This document shows, one piece after another, positions 33,676 to 45,366 of a stretch of 64,000 nt of DNA; positions within the stretch are counted from its first letter, which is position 1; each line of letters opens with the position of its first letter. The stretch is from contig NZ_AUCF01000004.1 in the NCBI RefSeq assembly GCF_000429625.1, forward strand, positions 434,001 to 498,000, read 5' to 3'. The stretch comes from Azospirillum halopraeferens DSM 3675 (GTDB lineage: Bacteria > Pseudomonadota > Alphaproteobacteria > Azospirillales > Azospirillaceae). The notes beneath the pieces were generated by a model. It made no database searches, was not told the origin of the DNA, and was given only the letters and a program-made list of their open reading frames with translations. The position numbers and the translations under genes were made by a program.

Positions 33676-35277
33676 ATGAAGCGCATCCTTCTGGGTGCCG
33701 GGCTGGGGTTGGTTGCGGCCATGGTGATGGCCGCCCCGGCGAACGCGGCCAAGACGCTGGTCTACTGCTCGGAGGGCAGCCCGGAGAATTTCAATCCGCA
33801 GATGAACACGACGGGCACCAGCTTCGACGTGGCTCTGCCGGTCTACAACAACCTGGTGCAGTTCGAGCGCGGCGGCACCAAGGTGATTCCCGCCCTGGCG
33901 GAATCCTGGACGGTGTCCGACGACGGCCTTGTCTATACTTTCAAGCTGCGGTCCGGTGTCAAGTTCCACGCCGGGAGGGATTTCAGCCCGAGCCGTGACT
34001 TCAACGCCGACGACGTGCTCTTTTCCTTCAACCGCATGTGGCTGAAGGACCACCCGTACCACGCCGTCTCCGGCGGCGAGTACGATTATTTCAACGACAT
34101 GGCCATGCCGGAGCTGCTGAAGTCGATCGAAAAGGTCGATGACCTGACGATCCGCATCACGCTGAACACGGTCGAGGCGCCCTTCATCGCCAACCTGGCC
34201 ATGCCGTTCGCGGCGATCTTCTCGGCCGAGTACGCTGACGCCCTGCTGAAGAAGGGCACGCCGGAGCGTCTGGATCACGCCCCGATCGGCACCGGCCCGT
34301 TCCAGTTCGTCGCCTACCAGAAGGATGCGGTGATCCGCTACAAGGCGTTCGAGCAGTATTGGGACGGCAAGCAGCCCATCGACAACCTGGTGTTCGCCAT
34401 CACCCCCGATGCCGCCGTCCGCTACGCCAAGCTGAAGGCGGGCGAGTGCCATGTGGTGCCTTATCCGAACCCCGCCGACATCGCGGCCATGCAGCAGGAT
34501 CCCGCCATCACGGTGATGGAGCAGGAGGGGCTGAACGTCGGCTACTTCGCCTTCAACACCACGAAGGCGCCCTACGACGACGTCCGCGTGCGCCGTGCCC
34601 TGAACATGGCGGTGGACAAGAAGGCGATCATCGAGGCGGTGTTCCAGGGGGCGGGCAAGCCGGCCAAGAACCCGATCCCGCCGACCATGTGGTCCTACAA
34701 CGACACCATCCAGGACTATCCCTACGATCCCGAGAAGGCGAAGCGTCTGCTGGCCGAGGCCGGATTCCCCAACGGCTTCGAGACCGACCTGTGGGCGATG
34801 CCGGTGCAGCGGCCCTACAACCCCAACGCCAAGCGCATGGCGGAGATGATCCAGGCCGACCTGGCCAAGGTCGGCGTGCGGGCGAAGATCGTCACCATGG
34901 AGTGGGGTGAGTACCGCAAGCGCCTGCAGCAGGGCGACCACCAGACCGCCCTGTTCGGCTGGACCGGCGACAACGGCGATCCCGACAACTTCCTGCACGT
35001 CCTGCTGGGCTGCGAGGCGGCGCGGGCCGGCGGCTCCAACGTCGCGAAATGGTGCAACGAGGAATTCAACAACCTCGTCCTGCAGGCCAAGCGGACCACC
35101 GACATCGCCGCGCGCACCAAGCTGTACCAGCAGGCTCAGGTGATCTTCAAGGAGGAGGCGCCCTGGCTGCCGGTCGCCCATTCCCTGGTCCACATGGCGC
35201 TGAGCCCGAAGGTCGTCGGCTACAAGATGGACCCGTTCGGCATCCACCGCTTCCACGGCGTGGACATGAAGGAGTAA
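33676..35277 (+). CDS. dppA: Peptide ABC transporter substrate-binding protein (DppA-like)
   Basis: 533 residues with a signal peptide (LLGAGLGLVAAMVMAAPANAA). The SBP_bac_5 fold is clear: LVYCSEGSPENFNPQMN, the LAESWTVSDDGLVYTFKLR block near residue 80, and a C-terminal WTGDNGDPDNFL loop typical of DppA. It captures di- or oligopeptides in the periplasm for the DppBC-DF membrane complex encoded just downstream. GGGAGG is at good spacing. A strong hairpin after the stop probably stabilises this segment and raises its level over the permeases. Confidence 0.93.
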   Translation: MKRILLGAGLGLVAAMVMAAPANAAKTLVYCSEGSPENFNPQMNTTGTSFDVALPVYNNLVQFERGGTKVIPALAESWTVSDDGLVYTFKLRSGVKFHAGRDFSPSRDFNADDVLFSFNRMWLKDHPYHAVSGGEYDYFNDMAMPELLKSIEKVDDLTIRITLNTVEAPFIANLAMPFAAIFSAEYADALLKKGTPERLDHAPIGTGPFQFVAYQKDAVIRYKAFEQYWDGKQPIDNLVFAITPDAAVRYAKLKAGECHVVPYPNPADIAAMQQDPAITVMEQEGLNVGYFAFNTTKAPYDDVRVRRALNMAVDKKAIIEAVFQGAGKPAKNPIPPTMWSYNDTIQDYPYDPEKAKRLLAEAGFPNGFETDLWAMPVQRPYNPNAKRMAEMIQADLAKVGVRAKIVTMEWGEYRKRLQQGDHQTALFGWTGDNGDPDNFLHVLLGCEAARAGGSNVAKWCNEEFNNLVLQAKRTTDIAARTKLYQQAQVIFKEEAPWLPVAHSLVHMALSPKVVGYKMDPFGIHRFHGVDMKE

Positions 35278-35283
35278 GGTGCC

Positions 35284-35310
35284 GCCGCCGCCCCGCTGCG
35301 GGGCGGCGGC
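35284..35310 (+). repeat. GC hairpin between dppA and dppB
   Basis: GCCGCCGCCCCGC (35284-35296) pairs with the inverted copy at 35298-35310; the true loop is probably CGCTGCG. There is no T-run. In binding-protein operons such hairpins protect the upstream mRNA and give more binding protein than permease. Confidence 0.65.
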
Positions 35311-35344
35311 GATCCGCCTTCCGTTTCCGATACCGTATCCCCCG

Positions 35345-36355
<1,011 letters not shown>

Positions 36356-36362
36356 GTGTGAC

Positions 36363-37274
36363 ATGAGCATGGACGTGCGCGCCATTCCCGGCGGGCCGGC
36401 GGACGCCTCCCGGCCGCCCCGGCCGCTGGTGGAATTCTGGTATCATTTCCGGCGCAACAAGGGCGCCGTCGCCGGCCTTGCCGTCATCCTGATCATCGCC
36501 ACGGTGGCGGTGCTGGCGCCGTGGATCGCCCCCCACGATCCCCTCGTCCAGAACCGCGCCGCCATCCTTCAGCCGCCCGTCTGGCACGACGGCGGGAGCT
36601 GGAGCTACGTCCTGGGCACCGACGACATCGGCCGCGACATCCTGTCCCGCGTCATCCACGGGGCGCGCCTGTCGATGCTGGTCGGCCTGATCGTGGTGAC
36701 GCTGTCGCTGGCGGTGGGGCTGACGCTGGGCATGGTGTCCGGCTTCTTCGGCGGTGTCGTCGACGTCGCCATCATGCGCCTGATCGACATCATGCTGGCC
36801 ATGCCCAGCCTGCTGCTGGCGGTGGTGGTCGCGGCCATCCTGGGGCCGGGCCTGTTCAACGCCATGCTGTCGGTGGCCATCGTGGTGGTGCCGCACTACG
36901 CCCGCCTGATCCGCGCCGCCGTGCTGGCCGAGGTGTCGAAGGACTATGTGATCGCCTCGCGCGTGGCCGGCGCCGGACCGCTGCGGCTGATGCTGGTCAC
37001 CATCCTGCCCAACTGCATGGCGCCGCTGATCGTGCAGGCGACGCTGGGTTTCTCCACCGCCATCCTCGACGCCGCCGCCCTGGGCTTCCTGGGCCTGGGG
37101 GCGCAGCCGCCGACGCCGGAATGGGGAACCATGCTCGCCTCGTCGCTGCAATTCCTGCAGCGCGCCCCTTGGGTGGTCACCTGGCCGGGCGTGGCGATCC
37201 TGGTCACCGTGCTTGCCTTCAACCTGTTGGGCGACGGGCTGCGCGACGCGCTGGACCCGAAGCTGAAGCGGTAG
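36363..37274 (+). CDS. dppC: Dipeptide ABC transporter permease DppC-like
   Basis: 303 residues; an N-terminal cytoplasmic helix, then six membrane helices. [22 protein letters not shown] and the EAA loop [26 protein letters not shown] are typical of DppC/OppC. It starts seven bases after dppB. Confidence 0.93.
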   Translation: MSMDVRAIPGGPADASRPPRPLVEFWYHFRRNKGAVAGLAVILIIATVAVLAPWIAPHDPLVQNRAAILQPPVWHDGGSWSYVLGTDDIGRDILSRVIHGARLSMLVGLIVVTLSLAVGLTLGMVSGFFGGVVDVAIMRLIDIMLAMPSLLLAVVVAAILGPGLFNAMLSVAIVVVPHYARLIRAAVLAEVSKDYVIASRVAGAGPLRLMLVTILPNCMAPLIVQATLGFSTAILDAAALGFLGLGAQPPTPEWGTMLASSLQFLQRAPWVVTWPGVAILVTVLAFNLLGDGLRDALDPKLKR

Positions 37275-37279
37275 CCGCC

Positions 37280-38256
37280 ATGGCCCTTCTCGACATCCGC
37301 AACCTGTCGGTCGAGTTCACGACCCGCGCCGGCACCTTCCGCGCCGTGGACGGCATCGACCTCACCGTGGACGAGGGCGAGGTCGTCGGCATCGTCGGCG
37401 AGTCCGGGTCGGGCAAGTCGGTGACGTCGCTGGCCGTCATGGGGCTGATCCCCGAGCCCGGCCGCGTCGTCGCCGACCGCCTGAGCTTCGCCGGCCGCGA
37501 CCTGCGGTCGATCAGCGGCAGCGAGCGCCGCCGCATCGTCGGCAAGGACATCGCCATGGTGTTCCAGGAGCCGATGACCTCCCTCAACCCGTGCTTCACC
37601 GTGGGCTTCCAGATCATGGAGGCGCTGAAGGTGCACGAGGGGCTGACGGGACGGGCGCTGCGCGACCGCACGGTGGAGCTGCTGGACCAGGTCGGCATCC
37701 CCGCGCCGGAAAGCCGGCTGCGCGCCTTCCCGCACCAGCTTTCGGGCGGCATGAACCAGCGGGTGATGATCGCCATGGCCATCGCCTGCAACCCGCGCCT
37801 GCTGATCGCCGACGAGCCGACGACCGCGCTGGACGTCACCATCCAGAAGCAGATCCTGGACCTTCTGGCCCGTCTCCAGCGCGAGCGCGGCATGGCCCTG
37901 ATCCTCATCACCCACGACATGGGGGTGGTGGCGGAAACCGCCCGGCGCGTCGCCGTCATGTACGCCGGCCAGGTGGTGGAGACGCGGCCCGCCGCCGACC
38001 TGTTCGAGCGGCCCCGCCACCCTTATACCGCCGCCCTGCTGGACGCCCTGCCGGAGCGGGCCGTCGGGCGGCGGCGCCTGCCGACCATCCCCGGCGTGGT
38101 TCCCGGCATCGCCGACCGGCCGGGGGGCTGCCTGTTCAACCCGCGCTGCCGCTTCACCGCGACGCGCTGCTGCGGCCTGCGCCCGGAGCTGGAGCCGGAC
38201 GACACCGGCGCCACCCGCTGTTTCTTCCCGCTGCCCGCCCACCGGGAGGTGACGCC

Positions 38257-38260
<4 letters not shown>
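37280..38260 (+). CDS. dppD: Dipeptide ABC transporter ATPase DppD-like
   Basis: 326 residues. Walker A is GESGSGKS, signature LSGGMNQRV, Walker [14 protein letters not shown]-loop ITHD. The C-terminal oligopeptide-transporter extension with cysteines ([13 protein letters not shown]) may hold an iron-sulfur cluster, as proposed in related Dpp ATPases. It pairs with DppF to drive peptide import. Confidence 0.93.
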
Positions 38261-39234
<974 letters not shown>

Positions 39235-39259
39235 CGGAGCCCCGGATCGCCGGCCGCGT

Positions 39260-39709
39260 TCAGGCGATGGCCGGCCGGACGCGGCGGGCGGCCAGATCCA
39301 GAACGGCCTTGAGTCGGGCGGTCGAGAACGGTTTGTGGATGATGCCCAGCGGATAGGTTTCGGTGATCCGCCGCATGGTGGCGTGATCGGCGGAGCCGGA
39401 CAGGAAGATGGAGCGCACCCCGAAACCGGCGGACAGATGCCGCGCCGTGGCGATCCCGTCGCCGTCGCCGCCCAGCCGAACGTCCATCAGGGCCACGTCG
39501 GGGCGCTCCCGACCGGCGAGGGCAAAGGCTTCCGCCTCCGTGCCGGCGACCCCGCAGACCGTATGGCCGAGATCCTCGACCGTGTCGCGGATCGCCAGGG
39601 CCATGCGGGCGTCGTCCTCGACGACGATCACCCGCAGGACCCGCGGCCCCCGGCGCCCGTGCTCCGCGCGGTCGCCGTTCCGGTCATGTTGAACGCTCCG
39701 CACCACCAT
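39260..39709 (-). CDS. Single-domain response regulator
   Basis: 149 residues: about 25 basic leading residues, then one CheY-like receiver with IVVEDDARMALAI, phosphoacceptor D76 in ALMDVRL, and the Lys in IIHKPFSTA. There is no output domain. Its sequence style (ALMDVRLGGDGDGI) resembles the receiver of PhyR and other alphaproteobacterial stress-pathway receivers, so it may be a phosphate sink or relay for HWE-type kinases such as the one at 10620. No kinase gene is adjacent. Confidence 0.85.
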   Translation of the reverse strand: MVVRSVQHDRNGDRAEHGRRGPRVLRVIVVEDDARMALAIRDTVEDLGHTVCGVAGTEAEAFALAGRERPDVALMDVRLGGDGDGIATARHLSAGFGVRSIFLSGSADHATMRRITETYPLGIIHKPFSTARLKAVLDLAARRVRPAIA

Positions 39710-39872
39710 CGGGCACCTCGGGATGTGGCGTGGTTAACGATTGGTTACCTATCGATAGAGGTAGCGGGCGCTCCTGTGGAAATCAAGTGACAATTTAGCC
39801 GAAAGACAACGCAGGCATGCCGATGGCCGCCTCCGTTGCGGGGGAGGGGAGCAGGCTGCCCCGGCACCGGGG

Positions 39873-40430
39873 TCAGCGGCGTGCCGGCTTCAGCCAGTCG
39901 ATGGAGCCGGGGGTGTTGGCGGCGGGCCGGGCCGTCAGGGCCGGACGGGGTGGCCGGGTTTCCCCGGGCGGCAGCAGCCAGGACGGGGCCGGCACGACCG
40001 GTGCCGCCGGTGCCGCCGTGAGAGGGGGAACGGGGGGCGGGGCCATGGCGGGCGGGGGCGGCGGCGGCGGTGCGAACGGATCGGCGGCGGGGGACGGGGG
40101 GGCGGCAGGGTCCCCGGTGATCGGCGCCGCGCCGGCGGCCGGAACCGATTCCGGCCGCCGGGCGGCGTCGCGGATGCCGATGAGCTGGGATACCGCGTAC
40201 TGGAGCAGCGGTGCCATGGTGGCGGCGTCCGCGAGATCCGCTGTGGTGAGGGACGCGACACGGGCCCGCACCTGCTCCACCGTGGCGTCGATGTGGCCGC
40301 GCAGCGCGTCGGCCTGCCGCTGCGCCCGCTCCAGGTCCTGGCGCAGGGTGGAGATCTCGCAAGCCTGGCGCAACTCATGGAAGCCGATGGTCTGCGCCGC
40401 ATCGCGCAGCGACCGGAAGTCCTGGGGCAT
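39873..40430 (-). CDS. Coiled-coil protein with proline-rich tail
   Basis: About 185 residues, unrecognised. Residues 20-55 form a coiled coil (ISTLRQDLERAQRQADALRG), a short helical part follows, and residues 95-175 are a Pro/Ala-rich disordered linker with a run of seven prolines. The extreme C-terminus (SIDWLKPARR) may be a docking peptide. It diverges from a ParA-like ATPase whose linker has the same Pro/Ala composition, suggesting that they act together. ATG 40430 is chosen; 40439 is also possible. Confidence 0.6.
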   Translation of the reverse strand: MPQDFRSLRDAAQTIGFHELRQACEISTLRQDLERAQRQADALRGHIDATVEQVRARVASLTTADLADAATMAPLLQYAVSQLIGIRDAARRPESVPAAGAAPITGDPAAPPSPAADPFAPPPPPPPAMAPPPVPPLTAAPAAPVVPAPSWLLPPGETRPPRPALTARPAANTPGSIDWLKPARR

Positions 40431-40622
40431 CGTCGCCAACCTTCGAATACGTGAGGCGCCCGGTCACACCTTTCGCACGTTAGGCGTCGTTGTGTGCCGT
40501 TGGAAACCGTTTGCGCCCTGATATGGCTTGTACTATTTTTTGCCCGCCGGTGAAATGGATTCCTTCGGCTGTGCACGGGCACCTCAGCCGGTTTCGCAAC
40601 GCTTTCCTTCCGAGTTGTCACG

Positions 40623-42050
40623 GTGACGATTGATCGCACGGAACTCGAACGGCTCCTTGCCGATCGTCCGACCGGCAACCGCAGCGCGATGCAGGCGGTC
40701 AGGGACAGTTATGACGACATCAGCCTCATGCGGGAACGCGGCCTGTCCTGGGCCGACATTTCCGATGTGCTGGCGAAGCTCGGCATCACCGCCCGCGACT
40801 CCCAGCCCATCGCGCCGGTGACGCTGCGGTCGGCGTTCTTCCTGGTCGGCGCGGAAATGCGCCAGGGGGGCGGGGAGCCTGACGATGCCACCGCGGACGG
40901 CACGGCCGACGCGGCGACGCTGGCGGCCGTCCACCGCGCCGCCCTGGCCGCCGGCCAGCCTGCCGCCCCGTCACCGCCCGCCGGCGGCGACAGGGCCGCA
41001 GCGGTGGCCGCCCCGGTCGCCGAAGCGCCCGCCGCCCCCGTATCCCTGCTCGCCCCGGCGCCGCCTCCCGAACCGGTGCAACCCGAACCTCCCGCTCCGG
41101 AGCCGGAGCCTGCCGGGCCGGCACCAGGCGAGTCGCTGCCGCCCGCGGACCCGCCGGCGCCCGTCCCGGCCGCTGCCCCACCAACACCTGCCGCACCGCA
41201 ACCGACCCCACCCGTTACGACGAACGAGCTTTGGAAAGGCGATTTCATGCTGGGTACGATCTTCGTCCTCAATGACCGCGGCGGCGTCGGCAAGACGCTG
41301 CTGTCGCACCACCTGATGGCGACCGCCATGCTTGAGGGCCTCCAACTCCGGGTCGTCGAGTATGAAGTCAACGAGCGCTTGGCCCGCCTGTTCGGCCCGG
41401 AGATCGTCGAGCACCGCCGCATCTCGCAGGACTTCATGAACCTGATGGGGTCGGGCGACGGCTTCTACGAGTTCTGGGACCAGATCGGTCCGGAGCTGCA
41501 GCGGGGCGGCCGCCTCTTCGACTTCGGCGGCAACATCAGCCAGTGGTTCTTCAACTGGGCCGAGGTGTCGGGCTTCGACTATTACGTCGGCGACGGCGAG
41601 CGGCTGACCTTCATGGTGCCGGTGACCGTCGATCTGGCGTCCCTGTCCACCGGCATGGCCACGCTGGACCGCATCGCCGCCATCGCCCCCCGCGCCAAGC
41701 GCGTGCTGGTGGAGAACGGCGTGTCCGGCCCCTTCAGCCAGCTCGAGGATTCCCAGTACGGCCGCCGCAAGGCCGAACTGGTGGAGCGCGAGGGGGTTCA
41801 GGTGCTCTCCATGCCGCCCTGCACGGCGCCGGCCTGGGCCCGCCTGACGGGTCACCGTCTGGACCAGGTGGCCACCATGACGCGCGAGGACCTGGCCAAG
41901 CTCGGCATGACGCCGCCGGTGGCGTCGCGCTCGCTGATCGTGATCCACGAATGGCTGCGCACCATGCGTCAGGCGCTGGCGCCCTATCTGGTCGACGCCT
42001 TCCGCCAGACCGCACCCGCCGGCGGCAAGACCGCCGCGCCGGTGCGCTGA
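40623..42050 (+). CDS. ParA-like P-loop ATPase with N-terminal TraK-like domain
   Basis: 475 residues in three parts: a small helical N-terminal domain (SLMRERGLSWADISDVLAKLGI then VTLRSAFFLV, resembling TraK-type or helix-turn-helix proteins), a Pro/Ala linker of about 110 residues, and a MinD/ParA-fold ATPase from residue 205. Walker A reads NDRGGVGKTLLS; the usual first Lys of KGGVGKT is Arg here, and the later switch motifs are divergent (LFDFGGNISQWF). TraL of IncP plasmids has a similar ATPase, but no transfer genes are nearby. GTG start with no clear ribosome site. Role unknown; polar positioning or DNA partition are options. Confidence 0.65.
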   Translation: MTIDRTELERLLADRPTGNRSAMQAVRDSYDDISLMRERGLSWADISDVLAKLGITARDSQPIAPVTLRSAFFLVGAEMRQGGGEPDDATADGTADAATLAAVHRAALAAGQPAAPSPPAGGDRAAAVAAPVAEAPAAPVSLLAPAPPPEPVQPEPPAPEPEPAGPAPGESLPPADPPAPVPAAAPPTPAAPQPTPPVTTNELWKGDFMLGTIFVLNDRGGVGKTLLSHHLMATAMLEGLQLRVVEYEVNERLARLFGPEIVEHRRISQDFMNLMGSGDGFYEFWDQIGPELQRGGRLFDFGGNISQWFFNWAEVSGFDYYVGDGERLTFMVPVTVDLASLSTGMATLDRIAAIAPRAKRVLVENGVSGPFSQLEDSQYGRRKAELVEREGVQVLSMPPCTAPAWARLTGHRLDQVATMTREDLAKLGMTPPVASRSLIVIHEWLRTMRQALAPYLVDAFRQTAPAGGKTAAPVR

Positions 42051-42070
42051 TCACAGATCGTCCTTGCCAA

Positions 42071-42222
42071 CTCACCTCTTCTCTCGGGGAGAGGGCGGTG
42101 CGCAGCACCGGGTGAGGGGGTGTCGCGACGCCCGTAAGCAGCAAGAACCGTTACCCTCTCCCCATCGGGGAGAGGGGGCCGGTGCCTGCCGAACTCTCCC
42201 CTCTCCCCGGGGGGAGGGCAAA
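42071..42222. repeat. Cluster of REP-like GC palindromes
   Basis: Three palindromic units fill most of a 267-bp gap between convergent genes. The first has CTCACC/GGTGAG ends (42071-42076, 42111-42116) enclosing two hairpins, including GGTGC/GCACC. The second is CCCTCTCCCC/GGGGAGAGGG (42154-42163, 42167-42176). The third is CTCCCC/GGGGAG near 42203-42218. Intergenic repeats built from the same words are common in GC-rich alphaproteobacteria. No gene is seen here. Confidence 0.75.
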
Positions 42223-42317
42223 CACGATGATCTCCGCATAATCCCAACGCCGTCCGGGGCTCCCCGTCGGCACCATCATGCGCGATGCCGCCGGTCCGGC
42301 CGACCGGCAACGCGCGA

Positions 42318-43112
42318 TCAGAGGAAGCCTTCCAGGAGCGTCACGAACGCCTCCGGCCGTTCGGCGTGAACCCAGTGGCCGGCGTCGGCGACCATCTCGG
42401 TGCGCGCAGACGGGAAGTGGCGGGCGATGGCCGGCGCGTGGTCCGGGGTGATGTAGTCGGACCGCCCGCCGCCGATGAACAGGGTGGGGCCGTCGTAGCG
42501 CGCGGTGCCGACGTCCGGGAACCCGATCAACGCGTCCATGCCGGCGGCCAGGGCGTCCAGGTTGATGCGCCAGTGGAAGCGGCCGTTCTCCTGCACCAGG
42601 TTCTGCATCAGGAAGGCGCGCAGCGACGGGTCGGGGACGCCGGCGGCGAGCTGGGCGTCCACCTCCGACCGGCGGCTGCACCCCTCCAGCCGCGCCGCCT
42701 TCATGGCCGCCACATAGGGGGCGTGGGAGTGGGTGTAGGCGACGGGGGCGATGTCGGCGACCACCAGCCGCTCCACCCGCCCCGGGTGGGCCAGGGCCAG
42801 CATCATCGCCGCCTTGCCGCCCATGCTGTGGCCGACCACCGCGGCCCGCGCGAAGCCGCGGTCGTCGAGAAAGCGCAGCAGGTCGGCCGCCATCTCCGGA
42901 TAGCTCATGGTCGGCGCCCAGGGCGAGCCGCCATGGTTGCGCAGGTCGAGCGCGTAGACGTGGTGGCGCTCGCCCAGCCGGCGCGCGATGGTCTGCCAGT
43001 TGCGCGCCGAGCCGAACAGCCCGTGCAGCACGAGAAGCGGCGTGCCGCCGACCTGCTCGCCGGCTTCGAGATAGGTGAGGGGAAGTCCCCGGGGCTCCGC
43101 GTCGGAGGGCAT
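42318..43112 (-). CDS. Alpha/beta-hydrolase (YbfF-like esterase)
   Basis: 264 residues. HGLFGSARNW (oxyanion region), nucleophile elbow GHSMGGKAAM, acid Asp in the YDGPTLFIGGG region and catalytic His in DAGHWVHAE form a complete triad. The layout matches E. coli YbfF, an esterase acting on short acyl-CoA and malonyl esters. The substrate here is unknown. The ATG at 43112 is the first that fits the family. Confidence 0.88.
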   Translation of the reverse strand: MPSDAEPRGLPLTYLEAGEQVGGTPLLVLHGLFGSARNWQTIARRLGERHHVYALDLRNHGGSPWAPTMSYPEMAADLLRFLDDRGFARAAVVGHSMGGKAAMMLALAHPGRVERLVVADIAPVAYTHSHAPYVAAMKAARLEGCSRRSEVDAQLAAGVPDPSLRAFLMQNLVQENGRFHWRINLDALAAGMDALIGFPDVGTARYDGPTLFIGGGRSDYITPDHAPAIARHFPSARTEMVADAGHWVHAERPEAFVTLLEGFL

Positions 43113-43302
43113 GGTCCTGGTCCGCCTGTTCGTTTCGTCGCAGCCGCAAGGGCACGGCGCATCTAACGCAACGCCGCCGCGGGGTGCAAGGTGCCGCGGC
43201 GGTGCCCCGACGCCGCCCGACGGCGGCGGCGTCGCCGAACTGGCGCCCGCCGGTGCTTGTCCGTAGGATGCGCGCCGCTCGTTGTCCCGGGGATCCTCCA
43301 CC

Positions 43303-44862
43303 GTGCTTCGCAACATCCTGTCCGTCGGCGGGCTGACGCTGGTCAGCCGTGCGCTCGGCTTCGTGCGCGACATCCTCACCGCGGCGATCCTCGGCGCGGG
43401 GCCGGTGGCCGATGCCTTCTTCGTCGCCCTGCGCCTGCCCAACCACTTCCGCGCCCTGTTCGCCGAAGGCGCCTTCGCCTCGGCGTTCGTGCCGCTGTTC
43501 TCGGAGCGGCTGGTGCGCGACGGGCAGGAGTCGGCGCGGCGCTTCGCCGAAGAGGTCATGGCCCTGCTGCTGGCGGTGCAGGCGGTGATGCTCGTGGCGT
43601 TCCTGGCGGTGATGCCGTGGTTCATGCTGGTCTTCGCCCCCGGCTTCGCCGACGATCCCGAACGCTTCGACCTGGCGGTGCTGTTCACCCGCATCACCTT
43701 CCCCTACCTGCTGTTCATGGCGCTGGAATCGCTGCTGGCGGGCGTGCTCAACAGCGTGGGGCGGTTCGGCGCGGCGGCGGCGGCGCCGATCCTGCTGAAC
43801 CTCTGCCTGATCACCGCGCTGCTGGCCGCCGCCCCCTTCCTGCCGACCGCAGGCCACGCACTGGCCTGGGGCGTGTTCGCCGCGGGCGTCCTCCAGTTCC
43901 TCTACCTCGCCCGCGAGGCGGAGCGCGCCGGCATGGGGCTGCGCCTGGTGGCGCCCCGCTGGACGGCGGGCGTGAAGCGCTTCCTCACCGTGCTGGGGCC
44001 GGCGGCGCTGGGGGCCGGGTTGGTGCAGATCAACCTGTTCGTCGACACCCTCATCGCCTCGCTGCTGCCCACGGGGTCGGTGTCGTACCTTTACTACGCC
44101 GACCGGCTGAACCAGTTGCCGCTGGGGGTCATCGGCATTGCGGTCGGCACCGTGCTGCTGCCCGAGATGGCGCGGCGCATCAAAGGCGGTGACGAGCCCG
44201 GCGCGGTGGAAAGCCAGAACCGGGCGATCGAGCTGGCGCTGGTGCTGACCCTGCCGGCCGCCGCGGCCTTTCTCATCGCCGGCCTGCCGCTGATCTCCGT
44301 GCTGTTCCAGCACGGCCGCTTCGGGCCGGAGGACGCGGCGGCGGCGGCGGCCGTGCTGCAAGCCTACGCCGTGGGGCTGCCGGCCTTCGTGGTGATCCGC
44401 AGCCTGGTGGCCGGCTTCCACGCCCGCCAGGACACGGCGACGCCGGTGCGCCTCGCCGTGGCGGCCATGCTGGTCAACGTCGGGCTGAAGGTGGCGCTGA
44501 TGGCGCCGCTGGGCGTGGTCGGGCTGGCGCTCGCCACCTCCGCCTCCGCCTGGGTCAACGCCGGGCTGCTGGCGTGGATGCTGCACCGGCGCGCCCTGTT
44601 CGCCGCCGACGCGCGGCTGCGCCGCAACCTGCCGCGCATGGCCGCGGCCGCGGTGCTCCTGGGGGCCGGGCTCCGGGGCTTGCAGGAGGTGCTGGCGCCC
44701 TGGCTGTTCGCCGGCGACCTGGTGTCGCGCGTCGGCGGGCTGGCGTTGCTGGTCCTGGCGGGGGCGGCGGGCTACGGCGGGCTGGCGGTCCTGCTGGGCC
44801 TGCTGCGGCGCAGCGACCTGACGCGGCTGCGGCGGCGGGGCGGGGGTGCCGGGCCGACCTGA
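43303..44862 (+). CDS. murJ: Lipid II flippase MurJ
   Basis: 519 residues with 14 membrane helices. It starts LRNILSVGGLTLVSRALGFVRD, the MviN/MurJ signature, with LRLPNHFRALFAEGAF following and TPVRLAVAAMLVNVG later. It flips undecaprenyl-PP-linked peptidoglycan precursor across the inner membrane and is essential. GTG at 43303 is chosen; an upstream TTG (43282) is in frame. Confidence 0.95.
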   Translation: MLRNILSVGGLTLVSRALGFVRDILTAAILGAGPVADAFFVALRLPNHFRALFAEGAFASAFVPLFSERLVRDGQESARRFAEEVMALLLAVQAVMLVAFLAVMPWFMLVFAPGFADDPERFDLAVLFTRITFPYLLFMALESLLAGVLNSVGRFGAAAAAPILLNLCLITALLAAAPFLPTAGHALAWGVFAAGVLQFLYLAREAERAGMGLRLVAPRWTAGVKRFLTVLGPAALGAGLVQINLFVDTLIASLLPTGSVSYLYYADRLNQLPLGVIGIAVGTVLLPEMARRIKGGDEPGAVESQNRAIELALVLTLPAAAAFLIAGLPLISVLFQHGRFGPEDAAAAAAVLQAYAVGLPAFVVIRSLVAGFHARQDTATPVRLAVAAMLVNVGLKVALMAPLGVVGLALATSASAWVNAGLLAWMLHRRALFAADARLRRNLPRMAAAAVLLGAGLRGLQEVLAPWLFAGDLVSRVGGLALLVLAGAAGYGGLAVLLGLLRRSDLTRLRRRGGGAGPT

Positions 44863-44960
44863 CCACCCGTTGTCCCGGGCCGCGGCGGCCGTTGGCGTTG
44901 CCGAACCGTTCCCGGTCGGGGTACACCTATTGCAGAAGCGACGAGGGCGAACGACACGCC

Positions 44961-45263
44961 ATGGCCAACATCGACGATCTGCTGGGTTCCTCCGGCTCCG
45001 ACGGGGACGATCCCGACCAGTTCGCCATCGGCGACGCGCCGGTGGAGATCAAGGTGGTGATCGGCACCGCCATGCTGCGCGTGCGTGACCTGCTGAAGCT
45101 GGGCCGCGGCGCCGTGGTGGAGCTGGACCGCCATCTCAAGGACCCGACCGACGTGTACGTCGAAGGGGTGCTGGTCGCCCGCGGCGAGGTGGTGATCGTC
45201 GACGACAAGATCGGCGTCACCCTGACCGACTTCATCAAGTCGAGCCGGGAATGGAAGCGCTGA
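44961..45263 (+). CDS. fliN: FliN-type flagellar motor switch protein
   Basis: 100 residues. The SpoA/FliN domain is complete: VEIKVVIGTAMLRVRDLLKLGRGAVVELDR, then P-DVYVEGVLVARGEVVIVDDKIGV. FliN forms the lower ring of the C-ring and binds CheY-P; the N-terminal acidic tail is short. No other flagellar gene is present in the window, so this is an isolated copy: either a second FliN or one split from a distant cluster. Confidence 0.9.
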   Translation: MANIDDLLGSSGSDGDDPDQFAIGDAPVEIKVVIGTAMLRVRDLLKLGRGAVVELDRHLKDPTDVYVEGVLVARGEVVIVDDKIGVTLTDFIKSSREWKR

Positions 45264-45366
45264 GCGCGCCGCAGCCGCATTTTCTCTGGACAGCCGTGGA
45301 GGGCTTCGGTTTCCTCTGCGGCGGCCGCGGTGCCGTTGTGCACCGCCCACCACCCGGCCCGAACCG

